A stretch of 64,000 bases of DNA from JANXUC01 sp043782485 (GTDB taxonomy: Bacteria > Acidobacteriota > Terriglobia > Terriglobales > Acidobacteriaceae). The stretch spans positions 5,967 to 69,966 of the forward strand of contig JAYWAL010000102.1 in the NCBI GenBank assembly GCA_043782485.1, given 5' to 3'. Made by a program: the position numbers and the translations under genes. Positions 47,868 through 57,336 of the stretch are shown here, piece after piece (the stretch's first letter is position 1; each line of letters begins with the position of its first letter). The notes below the pieces were generated by a model that saw only the letters and a list, made by a program, of their open reading frames with translations, was not told the origin of the DNA and made no database searches.

Positions 47868-50057
47868 CTATACCTTCTGCAATCTCTGCACCTCATGCAG
47901 CCCCGGAATTTTCCGCAGTCCCGCCATGATCTGTTCCAGATGCGTTAAGTCTTCAATATCCAGCAGCACTTCCACCGTCGCCTGCGTATCTGCCGAGCGC
48001 GATTGGATGTTGCGGATATTGGCGCGGGCGTCGCCGATTACCGTGGTGATCTGCTTCAACATGCCAAAGCGGTCGTCGCAGACGATGAGCAGGCGGACCG
48101 GGTAGGCAGCGGGGGCTTCGCCGGCATCGCTGGCCCAGGCTACGTCGATGCGGCGCTCGGGCTCGTACAAGAGGTTTGTGACATTGGAACACTTGACAGC
48201 GTGAACGGCCACGCCCTTACCGCGCGTGATGTAGCCGGTGATGGCTTCGCCCTTAATCGGGTTGCAGCAGCGGGCGCGGTAGACCATGAGATCGCCGTAG
48301 CCTTTGACGATGATAGCGTCGCTTTTGCCGCCGAAGACGCGACGCACCACGCTGGACTTTTCCGTATCGCCTTCCAGCGGTGGAATACCAGCGGGGAGGA
48401 TGCGGCCCAGCACCTGCTTCGCCGAATACTTGCCATAGCCAATTCCGGCTAAAAGATCATCGGGACGGCCTAAACCATAATCCCCGGCGATGCGCTGGAG
48501 ATCTTCGTCGCGCAGGTCTTTCACAGCGATGCGGTATTTCCGGGCCTCTTTGTCAATGAGCTTGCGGCCAATTTCGATGGCGCGTTCCCGTTGATGAACA
48601 TTGAGCCAGTGACGAATTTTCTGCCGCGCGCGCGTGGATTTCGTGAACGAGAGCCAGTCGCGACTGGGCTTATGTGTGGTCTGCGAAATTACCTCAACAA
48701 TGTCGCCGGAGTGCAATTTGTGGCGGATGGGCACCATGCGTCCGTTGACGCGCGCGCCGACGCAACTGTGGCCAACATCCGTGTGTACGGCATAAGCAAA
48801 ATCGATGGGCGTTGCATCGCGCGGCAGGACAATGACTTTGCCCTTGGGCGTAAAGGTGTAGACCTCCTCCGGATAAAGATCGATCTTCAGCGACGAGAGG
48901 AATTCGTTCGGATCTGGAACATCGCGCTGCCACTCCACCACCTGCCGCAGCCAGGCCAGCCGCTGCTCGTCTTTCGCTGAGATGGGTCCGTCTTTATATT
49001 TCCAGTGGGCGGCGATGCCTTCCTCCGCCATCTTGTGCATTTCTTCGGTGCGAATTTGAATCTCAAACGGCATTCCATTTTCGGCAATGACTGAGGTATG
49101 TAGCGACTGGTAAAAATTCGGCCGCGGCATGGCGATGAAATCTTTGATGCGTCCCGGCACCGGGCGCCAGACATTGTGCACAATGCCAAAAACAGCGTAG
49201 CAGTCTTGAATCGACTGCGTGATGACGCGCATGGCGAATAAGTCGTAAACCTGATCCACGCCAATTCCCTGCTTAACCAGCTTGTTGTGAATGCTGAAAA
49301 TGCGCTTGATGCGGCTCTCCACTTGCGCCGTGATGCCAGCTTCCTGAAGCTTGTCGCGCAGAACCTGGACGACGCGGGCTAGAAATTGTTCGCCTTGTTC
49401 GCGGCGGGCTTCGACTAGCTGTTGCACGTCGCCGTAGCCCGTGGGGTCCACGTAGCGGAAGCCAAGGTCTTCGAGTTCGCCGCGAATCTTTCCCATCCCC
49501 AGGCGGTGCGCGATGGGCGCGTAGATTTCCAGCGTCTCGCGGGCGATCTTCAGCTGGCGGTCGGGCGAAAGGTGTTCCAAAGTCCGCATGTTGTGCAGGC
49601 GGTCGGCGAGTTTGATGAGGACAACGCGGATGTCATCCACCATGGCCAGCACCATTTTGCGAAGGTTTTCCGCCTGCTGCTCTTCGCGAGAGGCAAAGTC
49701 GATCTTGCCGATTTTCGTGACGCCCTCAACAATGTGCGCAACCTGCTCGCCGAATTCCTTACGGATATCGACGGTGGTGACCGAGGTGTCTTCGACGGAA
49801 TCGTGCAGCAACCCCGCCGCCACGGCCACGGGGTCGAGCTTCATCTCGGCCAAAACCAAAGCAGTTTCCAAAGGATGAACAACGTACGGCTCGCCGGAAG
49901 CCCGAGTCTGGCCCTCATGATGCGTCAGCGAAAATTCGTAGGCCTTGCGAACGATTTCCAGGTCATCGTTCGGCCGGTTGGCGCGCATGCGGTTCATCAG
50001 CTCGCGGTACTTGCCCTCGGCGGGCGAAGGAGCGGCGGGCTGTTGGCGCAGGCTCAT
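47868..50057 (-). CDS. Bifunctional (p)ppGpp synthetase/hydrolase (Rel/SpoT)
   Basis: A 729-residue stringent-response enzyme. The HD hydrolase domain has HPLETALVLAEMKLDPVAVAAGLLHDSVEDT with an intact HDxxED. The synthetase domain has RIKDFIAMPRPNFYQSLHTSVI, where RIKD is the RxKD form typical of bifunctional enzymes. TGS (IDFAYAVHTDVGHSCVGARVNGRMVPI), a helical region, a Zn-finger-like part (RARCCNPIKGEAITGYITRGKGVAVH) and a C-terminal ACT domain (DRFGMLKQITTVIGDARANIRNI) follow. The whole length matches. ATG 50057. It is monocistronic, with the TA module downstream and the epimerase divergent. Confidence 0.97.
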   Translation of the reverse strand: MSLRQQPAAPSPAEGKYRELMNRMRANRPNDDLEIVRKAYEFSLTHHEGQTRASGEPYVVHPLETALVLAEMKLDPVAVAAGLLHDSVEDTSVTTVDIRKEFGEQVAHIVEGVTKIGKIDFASREEQQAENLRKMVLAMVDDIRVVLIKLADRLHNMRTLEHLSPDRQLKIARETLEIYAPIAHRLGMGKIRGELEDLGFRYVDPTGYGDVQQLVEARREQGEQFLARVVQVLRDKLQEAGITAQVESRIKRIFSIHNKLVKQGIGVDQVYDLFAMRVITQSIQDCYAVFGIVHNVWRPVPGRIKDFIAMPRPNFYQSLHTSVIAENGMPFEIQIRTEEMHKMAEEGIAAHWKYKDGPISAKDEQRLAWLRQVVEWQRDVPDPNEFLSSLKIDLYPEEVYTFTPKGKVIVLPRDATPIDFAYAVHTDVGHSCVGARVNGRMVPIRHKLHSGDIVEVISQTTHKPSRDWLSFTKSTRARQKIRHWLNVHQRERAIEIGRKLIDKEARKYRIAVKDLRDEDLQRIAGDYGLGRPDDLLAGIGYGKYSAKQVLGRILPAGIPPLEGDTEKSSVVRRVFGGKSDAIIVKGYGDLMVYRARCCNPIKGEAITGYITRGKGVAVHAVKCSNVTNLLYEPERRIDVAWASDAGEAPAAYPVRLLIVCDDRFGMLKQITTVIGDARANIRNIQSRSADTQATVEVLLDIEDLTHLEQIMAGLRKIPGLHEVQRLQKV

Positions 50058-50158
50058 AAAATTTGCTTGTCCGGGAACCGCGGTGGGCCGGGGGAAGCCG
50101 CTGGGGCCCTGTTTCCATTATAGCTTTCGAGCCACGCGCGGACTGGTAGAGTGGGGTT

Positions 50159-51046
50159 ATGCAAGTACTGATGAGCGGCGCAACCGGATTGCTGGGTTCT
50201 GCAATCGGACAGGCATTAGAAACGGAAGGCGCGGTGATCACGCGCCTGATTCGCGGCGAAGCAGCAGGCGAAAGACAAATTCCCTGGCAGCCCGGCAGGC
50301 CTCTGAATTTGCCGATGGCATTCGACGCGGTGATTCATCTGGCGGGTGAGAGCATTGTCGGACGGTGGACGCCAGCGAAGAAGGCGCGCATCCGCGATAG
50401 CCGCGTGCTGGGCACCCAAACGCTGGCCGATGCCATCGCGCGCATGGCGGACAAGCCACGCGTGATGGTGGCGGCGTCGGCCATCGGCTTCTACGGCGAC
50501 CGCGGGGATGAGCTGGTCAACGAAGATAGCGCTCCTGGAACAGGCTTTCTGGCCGAGACTTGCCGTGAGTGGGAAGCGGCCTCAGCGCCCGTTGAACGGG
50601 CCGGGGTGCGCGTCGCCCACATTCGCACGGGTGTTGTATTAAGCCAGCATGGCGGTGCGCTCGGGCAAATGTTACTGCCGTTTCGCCTGGGCTTGGGCGG
50701 GCGGCTGGGCAGCGGCAAGCAGTGGATGAGCTGGATTCACGTGGATGACATTGTCGGAGCCGTGCGTCACATTCTGGCAAATGAAGCTGTGCAAGGGCCG
50801 GTTAATCTGACGGCGCCGCATCCGGTGACGAATGCCGAGTTCACGAAAACCCTGGGAAAGGCTTTAACGCGTCCGACGATCGTTCCTGTTCCCGCTTTTG
50901 CCCTGCGGCTGGCGCTGGGCGAAATGGCGAATGAAGCCTTGCTGGCGAGTGAGCGGGTGCAGCCCTTACGGCTGTTGAGTAGCGGATATCAGTTCCGCTT
51001 TCGAGAACTCGGGACCGCGTTGGAGAACCTTATCGCGAAACATTGA
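50159..51046 (+). CDS. TIGR01777-family SDR epimerase/oxidoreductase
   Basis: A 295-residue extended SDR protein with the Rossmann motif GATGLLGSAIG at residues 8-18, the segments VIHLAGESIVGRWTPAKKARIRDSRVLGTQTLADAI and MVAASAIGFYGDRGDELVNEDSAPGTGFLAETCREWE (YxxxK-type Tyr lies in SAIGFYG), and WMSWIHVDDIVGAVRHIL. Relatives include YfcH and human SDR39U1; the substrate is unknown. The ATG overlaps nothing; it is divergent from the rel gene and convergent with gltX by a 1-bp gap. Confidence 0.92.
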   Translation: MQVLMSGATGLLGSAIGQALETEGAVITRLIRGEAAGERQIPWQPGRPLNLPMAFDAVIHLAGESIVGRWTPAKKARIRDSRVLGTQTLADAIARMADKPRVMVAASAIGFYGDRGDELVNEDSAPGTGFLAETCREWEAASAPVERAGVRVAHIRTGVVLSQHGGALGQMLLPFRLGLGGRLGSGKQWMSWIHVDDIVGAVRHILANEAVQGPVNLTAPHPVTNAEFTKTLGKALTRPTIVPVPAFALRLALGEMANEALLASERVQPLRLLSSGYQFRFRELGTALENLIAKH

Positions 51047-51047
51047 G

Positions 51048-52583
51048 CTACTTAAATCGGGCCAAATCGAACGCCTTCACGCGCTCCACCACGTTCAACA
51101 CATGCTTCGGCAGCGGAAGCGCGCTGCCTTCTTCCACAATCGGAATCAACTTGTCAAATTCCGGCCCGGAATGAGAGCCGGTTAACATGATGCGAATGGG
51201 ATGAAACAGCTCTTTTCCCTTGGCCCCACTCTCCGCTTTCACCTCGTTGACGATGACCTTAAAGCGCTCCGCCGTGAGCGGCTCGCCGCAGGAATGCAGG
51301 TCGAGCGCCTTGGCCGTAAAGCTGGAAAACACAGCGCTGGTGTGGGGCAAGCCCAGTACTGGCGCGTTATCCGGATCCGCCAATGCCGCCGCCGGATCAA
51401 AACCAAAAATGGAACCAGCGCGCTTCGGTAATTGATCCAGCCGGTCGACTGACGGCACCAGCAGGCTGAGAACCCGATCAAACCACACTTGCGTGGCGTC
51501 GTCCATGCTGGCGGGCAGCAGGCCGGCATCAACAAAATAGGGGGCGGACAGCGCCGTGATTCGCCCGGGTAAAGACTCTTTAATGTAATGGCGATTCAGC
51601 CAATACAACTTTTCCGTATCAAAAACAGCCGGGGAGGGCGTGACCCGCTCCAGAGTAAATTCCTGCACCAACTCCCGCGGAGAGAAAATCTCGCGAGTCC
51701 CGCCACTCGGCGCCCAGCCCAGCAGCGCCAGGTAGTTGCTCAGCGCCTCCGGCAGCACTCCCATTTCGCGGAAAGTCGCGATGGAAGTCGCGCCGTGGCG
51801 CTTGGAAAGCCTCTGGCGGTCTTTGCCCAGAATGGTGGAAAGGTGCGCGAACTCGGGCACAGGCCAGCCCAGCGCCTCATACACAGCCACTTGTTTGGGC
51901 GTATTGGAAAGGTGATCGTCGCCGCGGATCACGTGCGTGATCTTCATCAGCGCGTCGTCAATCACCACCACGAAGTTGTAGACCGGCATGCCGGAAGAAC
52001 GCAGAATGATCGGGTCGCTCACCACTTCGTTCGAGAATTCCACCGGGCCGTGGACAATGTCGTGAAAGCGAATGGGGCGCTCGGGAATGTGCTGGCGAAT
52101 GGCGCAGGCTTCTCCGGCTGCGCGGCGCCGCAGCGCTTCTGCCGGATCAATCTTACGGCAGGTTCCGGGATACATCGGCTGGCGATGCTCTTTCTCTGCC
52201 AGATCGCGCAGGCGCTTCAGCTCCGCCTCGGGGCAAAAGCAGAGGTACGCCTTGCCCTCAGCCAGTAGCCGCTCAGCGTATTCGCGATAGGTGTCGGTGC
52301 GGTCCGACTGGCGGTAGGGCGCATATTCCCCGCCAACGTCTGGGCCTTCGTCCCAGTCGAGACCCAGCCATTTCAGGTCGTCGATGAGCTGCGCCTCAAA
52401 GCGCGCTTCGCTGCGCTCCACATCGGTATCTTCAATGCGCAGGATCATCGTCCCGCCGGTTTTGCGGGCGTAGAGCCAGTTCACCAGCGCGGTGCGGGCG
52501 TTGCCAACATGCAGCTGGCCCGTGGGCGAAGGCGCGAAGCGCACGCGCACGCCCGAGGAAGAGTTTTTCGCGTCCGAGGTCAC
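51048..52583 (-). CDS. gltX: Glutamyl-tRNA synthetase
   Basis: A 511-residue class I synthetase. The HIGH motif is seen as VRFAPSPTGQLHVGNARTALVNWLYARK and the KMSKS-type motif as RQRLSKRHG. The length and C-terminal helical anticodon-binding domain are like bacterial discriminating or non-discriminating GltX; the Glu/Gln specificity is not clear from sequence. The start is GTG 52583. The stop lies 1 bp from the stop of the convergent epimerase gene. Confidence 0.96.
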   Translation of the reverse strand: MTSDAKNSSSGVRVRFAPSPTGQLHVGNARTALVNWLYARKTGGTMILRIEDTDVERSEARFEAQLIDDLKWLGLDWDEGPDVGGEYAPYRQSDRTDTYREYAERLLAEGKAYLCFCPEAELKRLRDLAEKEHRQPMYPGTCRKIDPAEALRRRAAGEACAIRQHIPERPIRFHDIVHGPVEFSNEVVSDPIILRSSGMPVYNFVVVIDDALMKITHVIRGDDHLSNTPKQVAVYEALGWPVPEFAHLSTILGKDRQRLSKRHGATSIATFREMGVLPEALSNYLALLGWAPSGGTREIFSPRELVQEFTLERVTPSPAVFDTEKLYWLNRHYIKESLPGRITALSAPYFVDAGLLPASMDDATQVWFDRVLSLLVPSVDRLDQLPKRAGSIFGFDPAAALADPDNAPVLGLPHTSAVFSSFTAKALDLHSCGEPLTAERFKVIVNEVKAESGAKGKELFHPIRIMLTGSHSGPEFDKLIPIVEEGSALPLPKHVLNVVERVKAFDLARFK

Positions 52584-52639
52584 TCTTCGATGGTATCAGG
52601 AGATGGAATCAGGTTTCAGACTGTCGGGAAAACACCGAC

Positions 52640-53641
52640 CTACGCGAGCGATCCGTCCCGCACCCGAAGATGCGTGTGCGTAATGCGATCATGCCAGCAA
52701 AGGTGGTTTTCATCCAGCCGCACCCATGCATAGCCCAGCATCATCGAAGCGGCGCTCAGCAGCGAGGCCAGCCAACGCCAGCGCCGCTGTTTCTTCCCAG
52801 GCAAAGACCCGTCCAGGTTCACCAACTCAAGCCGACAGGCCCTCAGCCCCAAGGTGGTTCCGCTATACACCATCAGCAAGTACTGGTACCCCAGCCACAA
52901 AACGCCGGAGGCAACCAGCGCAGCGATTATGAACTGCGTCCGCGGCGGAATCTCATGCGTAACCTTCGACGCCACCCATCCCCAAAGCCCAACTCCGCAG
53001 CCTACAAAGCAGAGGTCTACAGCCACCGCCGCCACCCGTCGCCCAATCGACGCGGGACGCAGCGGTACACCGGTCGCCGGATTCGGATTCGCTTCCGGCG
53101 CTTCCAGCAGGATTCCGCCCAGCGCAGGCTCGGAAGGCACCAGCTCCGGCGCGTCCAGAATGCGCGGCTGTTCAATCATGGGCTCCGCTAGGCCGTCCCA
53201 AGCCTCGGACTCCATGGTGCGCGGAAACTCAATCAGGTTGGTGACTGCTGGGGGCGGAGTGGTACAAACGGCGACCGTATCAACCACCGCCGGAGCCTCT
53301 CCCGCGCTAGGAACAATCCGCAGCCCATCTCCGCTTGCCCGCTCAGGCTCAACTTGAGGCTCCAGTGCCAGGGCCGACAAAAAAACTTCGGGAGCCGCCG
53401 AGCGAAAAGCGTCATTCTCAAACGGCAACTGCAACGAAGGATATTTGGGCGTCCGCGGTTTCCGGCGCACGCGGTAGTCGTGCATCTTGGCGGCAAGTTC
53501 AGCGCGCCAGTCGTGAGCAGGCTCCGCCGCGTTGTCTTGCAATGCGCTCAGTTCCGCCGATTCAGACGGAGCAGCCTCCTCAGCACTCATCATCTCCCCC
53601 ATCGCGTCACCACCGGGGTCCAGCATTACTTCATCAGACAT
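52640..53641 (-). CDS. RDD-family membrane protein with a disordered N-terminus
   Basis: A 333-residue protein. The first 190 residues are low-complexity and acidic/Pro-rich. The C-terminal part is an RDD domain: RPASIGRRVAAVAVDLCFVGCGVGLWGWVASKV and then two further helices with LMVYSGTTLGLRACRLELVNLDG. The family is often linked to ion or small-molecule transport, but the function is unproven. The ATG 53641 (MSDEVMLDPGG) gives the most natural start; ATG 53647 is also possible. It is divergent from lptD, whose promoter region is shared. Confidence 0.85.
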   Translation of the reverse strand: MSDEVMLDPGGDAMGEMMSAEEAAPSESAELSALQDNAAEPAHDWRAELAAKMHDYRVRRKPRTPKYPSLQLPFENDAFRSAAPEVFLSALALEPQVEPERASGDGLRIVPSAGEAPAVVDTVAVCTTPPPAVTNLIEFPRTMESEAWDGLAEPMIEQPRILDAPELVPSEPALGGILLEAPEANPNPATGVPLRPASIGRRVAAVAVDLCFVGCGVGLWGWVASKVTHEIPPRTQFIIAALVASGVLWLGYQYLLMVYSGTTLGLRACRLELVNLDGSLPGKKQRRWRWLASLLSAASMMLGYAWVRLDENHLCWHDRITHTHLRVRDGSLA

Positions 53642-53840
53642 AAGCATTCCGTCGCGGCGCAAACACCGTTGTAGGGAGAACGAAGGCCGGGAGACTGTCA
53701 AACCAGAGCGCGGAAAACGGTCATGCCGCGCGACAAGCACTCAGCGGAGCCGATTTGGTTTCACCGACTGGGGCGTGCTAAGGTCACGTATCCCCGGTGA
53801 GCCACCCATTCAGCTCCGCGGGGCATCTGAACGCAATGCG

Positions 53841-56255
53841 ATGATTTCCCGCTCTCATTGGATTATCACGGTCGTCGTCGCTTGTCACCTGCTGGCCGTC
53901 CATGGGCTAGTTACCAGCCAGTCACTTCCCTCCTGCGCCCCGCCGGAATCCTCCCCTGCAAACCAAGCGACGAATCAAGACGAATCCACCATTTGCGCCC
54001 AGCAGCAGGAAAAAAACGGCACCGTCTACAAACTGCACGGGAACGTCCGAATTTTCTATCGGTCCTGGATTCTTACGGCCGACGAAGTAACCTTCAACTC
54101 CCAAAGCGGCGCCGCCACCGCCGATGGTCACGTGGCTCTGGACGGCGGCGCTAATGACGAGCACATCACCGCCACCCGCGGCGAATACAACGTGCAAACC
54201 GAGTTTGGCAGCTTCTACAACGTCGTGGGCACCACCGGGCTGCAGCCGCGCGGTCGTTCGGTCAAGCTAATTTCCAGTAACCCCTTTGCTTTCAGCGGAA
54301 AACTGGTGGAAAAGCACGGCCCTGGGCGTTATGTGGTGCATGACGGCACGGTCACCACCTGCCAACTGCCGCAGCCTAACTGGCAATTCCACACAGGAAT
54401 GGCCACGGTGGAGCTAGGAGGCAATGCGCGCATCTACAACAGCAGTTTCTGGGTGCGCGGCGTGCCGGTGCTCTACCTCCCGTTTGCCACACATCCGTTG
54501 ACCAAGGAGCCTCACGAATCCGGCTTCCTCATCCCCCATTTCGGACGCTCGTCGCGCAAGGGCGCCGTCATCGGCGATGGCTACTATTGGGCCATCAACC
54601 GCAGTGCCGACTTAACCGTCGGCGGCGAATACTATTCGCAGCGCGGCGGCTCGCAGAACGCCAATTTTCGCTGGCGCCCCAGCGATTCCGCCTTCGTCGA
54701 CCTCACCTACTTCGGGGTCATCGACGAAAACGGCCAGGGCGGCGAAGACGTCCACCTGGATGGCGAGGGGCAACTGCCCTGGGGCTTCCGTGGCGTCGGT
54801 GCCATTGAGTACCTCAGCAACTACGCCTTTCGTTCCGCCTTCAGTTCCACGTTCAGTCAGGCCGTTGATTCGGAAGTAAAGTCAAAAGTCTTCTTATCCC
54901 GCAACAGCGGAGGATTTTCTTACAACGCGCAGGTCGGTCGCTATCAGAATTTCCAATCCACCACGCCAGGCAACGTCGTAACCATTCTCCATGCTCCCGG
55001 ATTCGAAGTTTCCGGCGCTGACTACCGTCTGGGCAACTCTCCGCTGCTTTTTTCGCTGGACGCCGCTGCGGAAGGACTCTCCCGCAGTGAGCCAAAATTT
55101 CGCACCGGAAACCTGGTCGGGCGGTTTGATTTTCACCCGAGCATCGCCCTGCCTGCGCACTGGAAAGGCTGGTCCCTCCGGCCGGAAATTGGCCTGCGCG
55201 ATACCTATTACACGCAAGAGCTGCTCCCGAACACAACTACCGCCACCGATGACGCCCTGAACCGCAAGGCACTCGAAGTCTCGGTCGACTTGCGGCCTCC
55301 TTCCCTGGAGCGCGTATTCGACCACGAAATTTTTGGCCGCAAGCTCAAACATGTCATTGAGCCGAGCCTCACCTACCGCTACGTTACCGGCGTCAACAAC
55401 TTTGGCAGAGTCCTGCGTTTCGATTTTCGTGACATCCTCAGCAACACCAACGAAATCGAGTACGGGGTTACGCATCGGCTCTACGCCAAGGGAGGCAAGC
55501 CACAAGACGATGAGTGCCGTGATACCGAAGGCCTGCCCATGTTCGGCGTGCAAGGCGAAACTCGCTCCGCCAGCCACCCCTGGCAAAGGGACGATGCCCG
55601 CGCCAAGCCCTGCCCTAAGGTTCCCTCGACCCGCGAAATCCTGACTTGGCGCGTCGGGCAGAAATATTTCCTCGATTCCAAATTTGGTGGCGCGCTCGCC
55701 AGCGGGCAGCGCAACGTTCTGGAAACCTCCGCCGCGTTCTCCGGAATCGCGTTCCTCAGTGACGAGCGCCGCTGGTCACCCCTGATTTCCCGCTTGCGGG
55801 TTCAGACTTCCGCGCGATCCGAAGCGGAATGGAACCTGGACTACGATTTCAAGAAAGGCCGCGTCACCTCCAGTGAAACCATCGTCAACTACCATTTCGG
55901 CAATGTTACTTTGGGCGGCAGCGACAACTACCTGCACACGCCCAGCGTGGTTTCCGACAGTGGCACGCCGGAGCTTTCCCAGTTCCATCAATTCCGCGTA
56001 CTGCTCGGCTACGGTTCTCCGAATAAACGGGGCTTGAGTGCCATGTCCAATATCGGATTCGACGCGAACGCCATTTTTCTTCAATACGGCTCGCTCCAGT
56101 CGACCTACAATTGGGATTGCTGCGGCATCAGCCTCGGCTACCGGCGTTTCGCTCTGTTCTCCGTCAAGCGCGTGGAAAATGAATACTTCTTCCAGTTCAA
56201 CCTTGCCAATATCGCCTCTTTCGGCAATCTTCGCCGACAGGAGCGCCTCTTCTAG
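53841..56255 (+). CDS. lptD: LPS-assembly protein LptD
   Basis: An 804-residue outer-membrane protein. A signal peptide (WIITVVVACHLLAVHGLVTSQ) is followed by an LptA/OstA-type periplasmic domain (YKLHGNVRIFYRSWILTADEVTFNSQSGAATADGHV) and the LptD beta-barrel from about residue 250 (APVLYLPFATHPL-like VPVLYLPFATHPLTKEPHESGFLIPHFGRSSRKG). It inserts LPS into the outer leaflet. The start is ATG 53841, giving a clean signal peptide. It heads a run with a DsbA-like and SurA-like protein, a coherent outer-membrane assembly unit. Confidence 0.93.
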   Translation: MISRSHWIITVVVACHLLAVHGLVTSQSLPSCAPPESSPANQATNQDESTICAQQQEKNGTVYKLHGNVRIFYRSWILTADEVTFNSQSGAATADGHVALDGGANDEHITATRGEYNVQTEFGSFYNVVGTTGLQPRGRSVKLISSNPFAFSGKLVEKHGPGRYVVHDGTVTTCQLPQPNWQFHTGMATVELGGNARIYNSSFWVRGVPVLYLPFATHPLTKEPHESGFLIPHFGRSSRKGAVIGDGYYWAINRSADLTVGGEYYSQRGGSQNANFRWRPSDSAFVDLTYFGVIDENGQGGEDVHLDGEGQLPWGFRGVGAIEYLSNYAFRSAFSSTFSQAVDSEVKSKVFLSRNSGGFSYNAQVGRYQNFQSTTPGNVVTILHAPGFEVSGADYRLGNSPLLFSLDAAAEGLSRSEPKFRTGNLVGRFDFHPSIALPAHWKGWSLRPEIGLRDTYYTQELLPNTTTATDDALNRKALEVSVDLRPPSLERVFDHEIFGRKLKHVIEPSLTYRYVTGVNNFGRVLRFDFRDILSNTNEIEYGVTHRLYAKGGKPQDDECRDTEGLPMFGVQGETRSASHPWQRDDARAKPCPKVPSTREILTWRVGQKYFLDSKFGGALASGQRNVLETSAAFSGIAFLSDERRWSPLISRLRVQTSARSEAEWNLDYDFKKGRVTSSETIVNYHFGNVTLGGSDNYLHTPSVVSDSGTPELSQFHQFRVLLGYGSPNKRGLSAMSNIGFDANAIFLQYGSLQSTYNWDCCGISLGYRRFALFSVKRVENEYFFQFNLANIASFGNLRRQERLF

Positions 56256-56316
56256 CATCCCCGCCGCTACCGGGTTTCCCCCGCGCCTTATGAGATAATC
56301 AAGTTTGGTTTCTTAA

Positions 56317-57297
56317 ATGGTGAGGCGGTTCTTCGTGCTCCTATTTCGACGACTTTTTTCTTTTGTTTTCGTGATTTGCCTGGGCTGTGCCGCCCAATCC
56401 GCGCCGCCGGTGGCGGTGGCTGCACTGGCGACACCTGCCCTGGCGGCCAACGTGGAGCGCCATGTCCGCGCCTACTACCAGGTTCCGCCCCAGGTGCAGC
56501 TCCTGGTTTCCCCCGTGCGTCCCAGTGATTTTCCGAATTACGACGCCCTGTCCGTCGTCTTCCAGCAAGGGGAAAACAAGAAAACCTACGAATTCCTGCT
56601 CTCAAAAGACGGCAAGAGCCTGATGCGGCTCACCAAGCTCGACCTCTCCAAAGACCCCTACGCTGACACCATCAGCAAAATGGATTTGAAAGGCCGACCC
56701 ACCCGCGGCAACCCCGCCGCCAAGGTGGTTGCCGTGAACTACGACGACTTCCAGTGCCCCTATTGCTCCATGCTGCACCGCACGTTGTTTCCGCAAATGC
56801 TGGCGGAATATGGCGACCGCGTCCTGTTCGTTTACAAAGACTTTCCGCTGGAAGAAATTCATCCTTGGTCGAAACACGCCTCCATTGACGCCAATTGCCT
56901 GTTCTCGCAAAACAACGAAGCCTATTGGGGGTTTACCGACTTTATTCACGCCAACCAGCACATGGTCAGCGCGGAAAAGGGGCCAGACGCTCAATTCGCG
57001 CGACTGGACCAAATCGCCATGCAGCAAGGTGAGAAAGAACACCTTGATTCCACCCAGCTAACGGCTTGCGTCAAAGCGCAGAACGATGCCGCCATCAAGC
57101 TTTCCATGACCGAGGCCAGCAACCTGGGCATTGAATCCACGCCCACGCTTTACGTGAACGGAATGAAGTTGGATGGCGCGGTCCCCGTCGAGCAGCTCCG
57201 CGCGATCTTTGACCGTGCGCTGAAAGATGCTGGCGTGGCACCGCCAGTGCATCCCACTCCGACAGCCCCGTCGTTTACGGGACCGCCTTCGCAATGA
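56317..57297 (+). CDS. DsbA-like thioredoxin-fold oxidoreductase
   Basis: A 326-residue exported protein with a signal or lipobox-like N-terminus (LFSFVFVICLGCAAQSAPP), an N-terminal domain of about 110 residues, then a thioredoxin_4/DsbA-type domain with the redox motif CPYC at residues 147-150 (NYDDFQCPYCSMLH). The cis-Pro region is IESTPTLYVNG near residue 273. A Pro/Thr/Ser tail ends it. It is probably a disulfide oxidase or isomerase of the periplasm, possibly needed for LptD disulfides. It sits 61 bp after lptD. Confidence 0.9.
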   Translation: MVRRFFVLLFRRLFSFVFVICLGCAAQSAPPVAVAALATPALAANVERHVRAYYQVPPQVQLLVSPVRPSDFPNYDALSVVFQQGENKKTYEFLLSKDGKSLMRLTKLDLSKDPYADTISKMDLKGRPTRGNPAAKVVAVNYDDFQCPYCSMLHRTLFPQMLAEYGDRVLFVYKDFPLEEIHPWSKHASIDANCLFSQNNEAYWGFTDFIHANQHMVSAEKGPDAQFARLDQIAMQQGEKEHLDSTQLTACVKAQNDAAIKLSMTEASNLGIESTPTLYVNGMKLDGAVPVEQLRAIFDRALKDAGVAPPVHPTPTAPSFTGPPSQ

Positions 57298-57336
57298 TTT
57301 CTGCGCTGACCGCCTGAGAGTTATGAAAATTTCCGT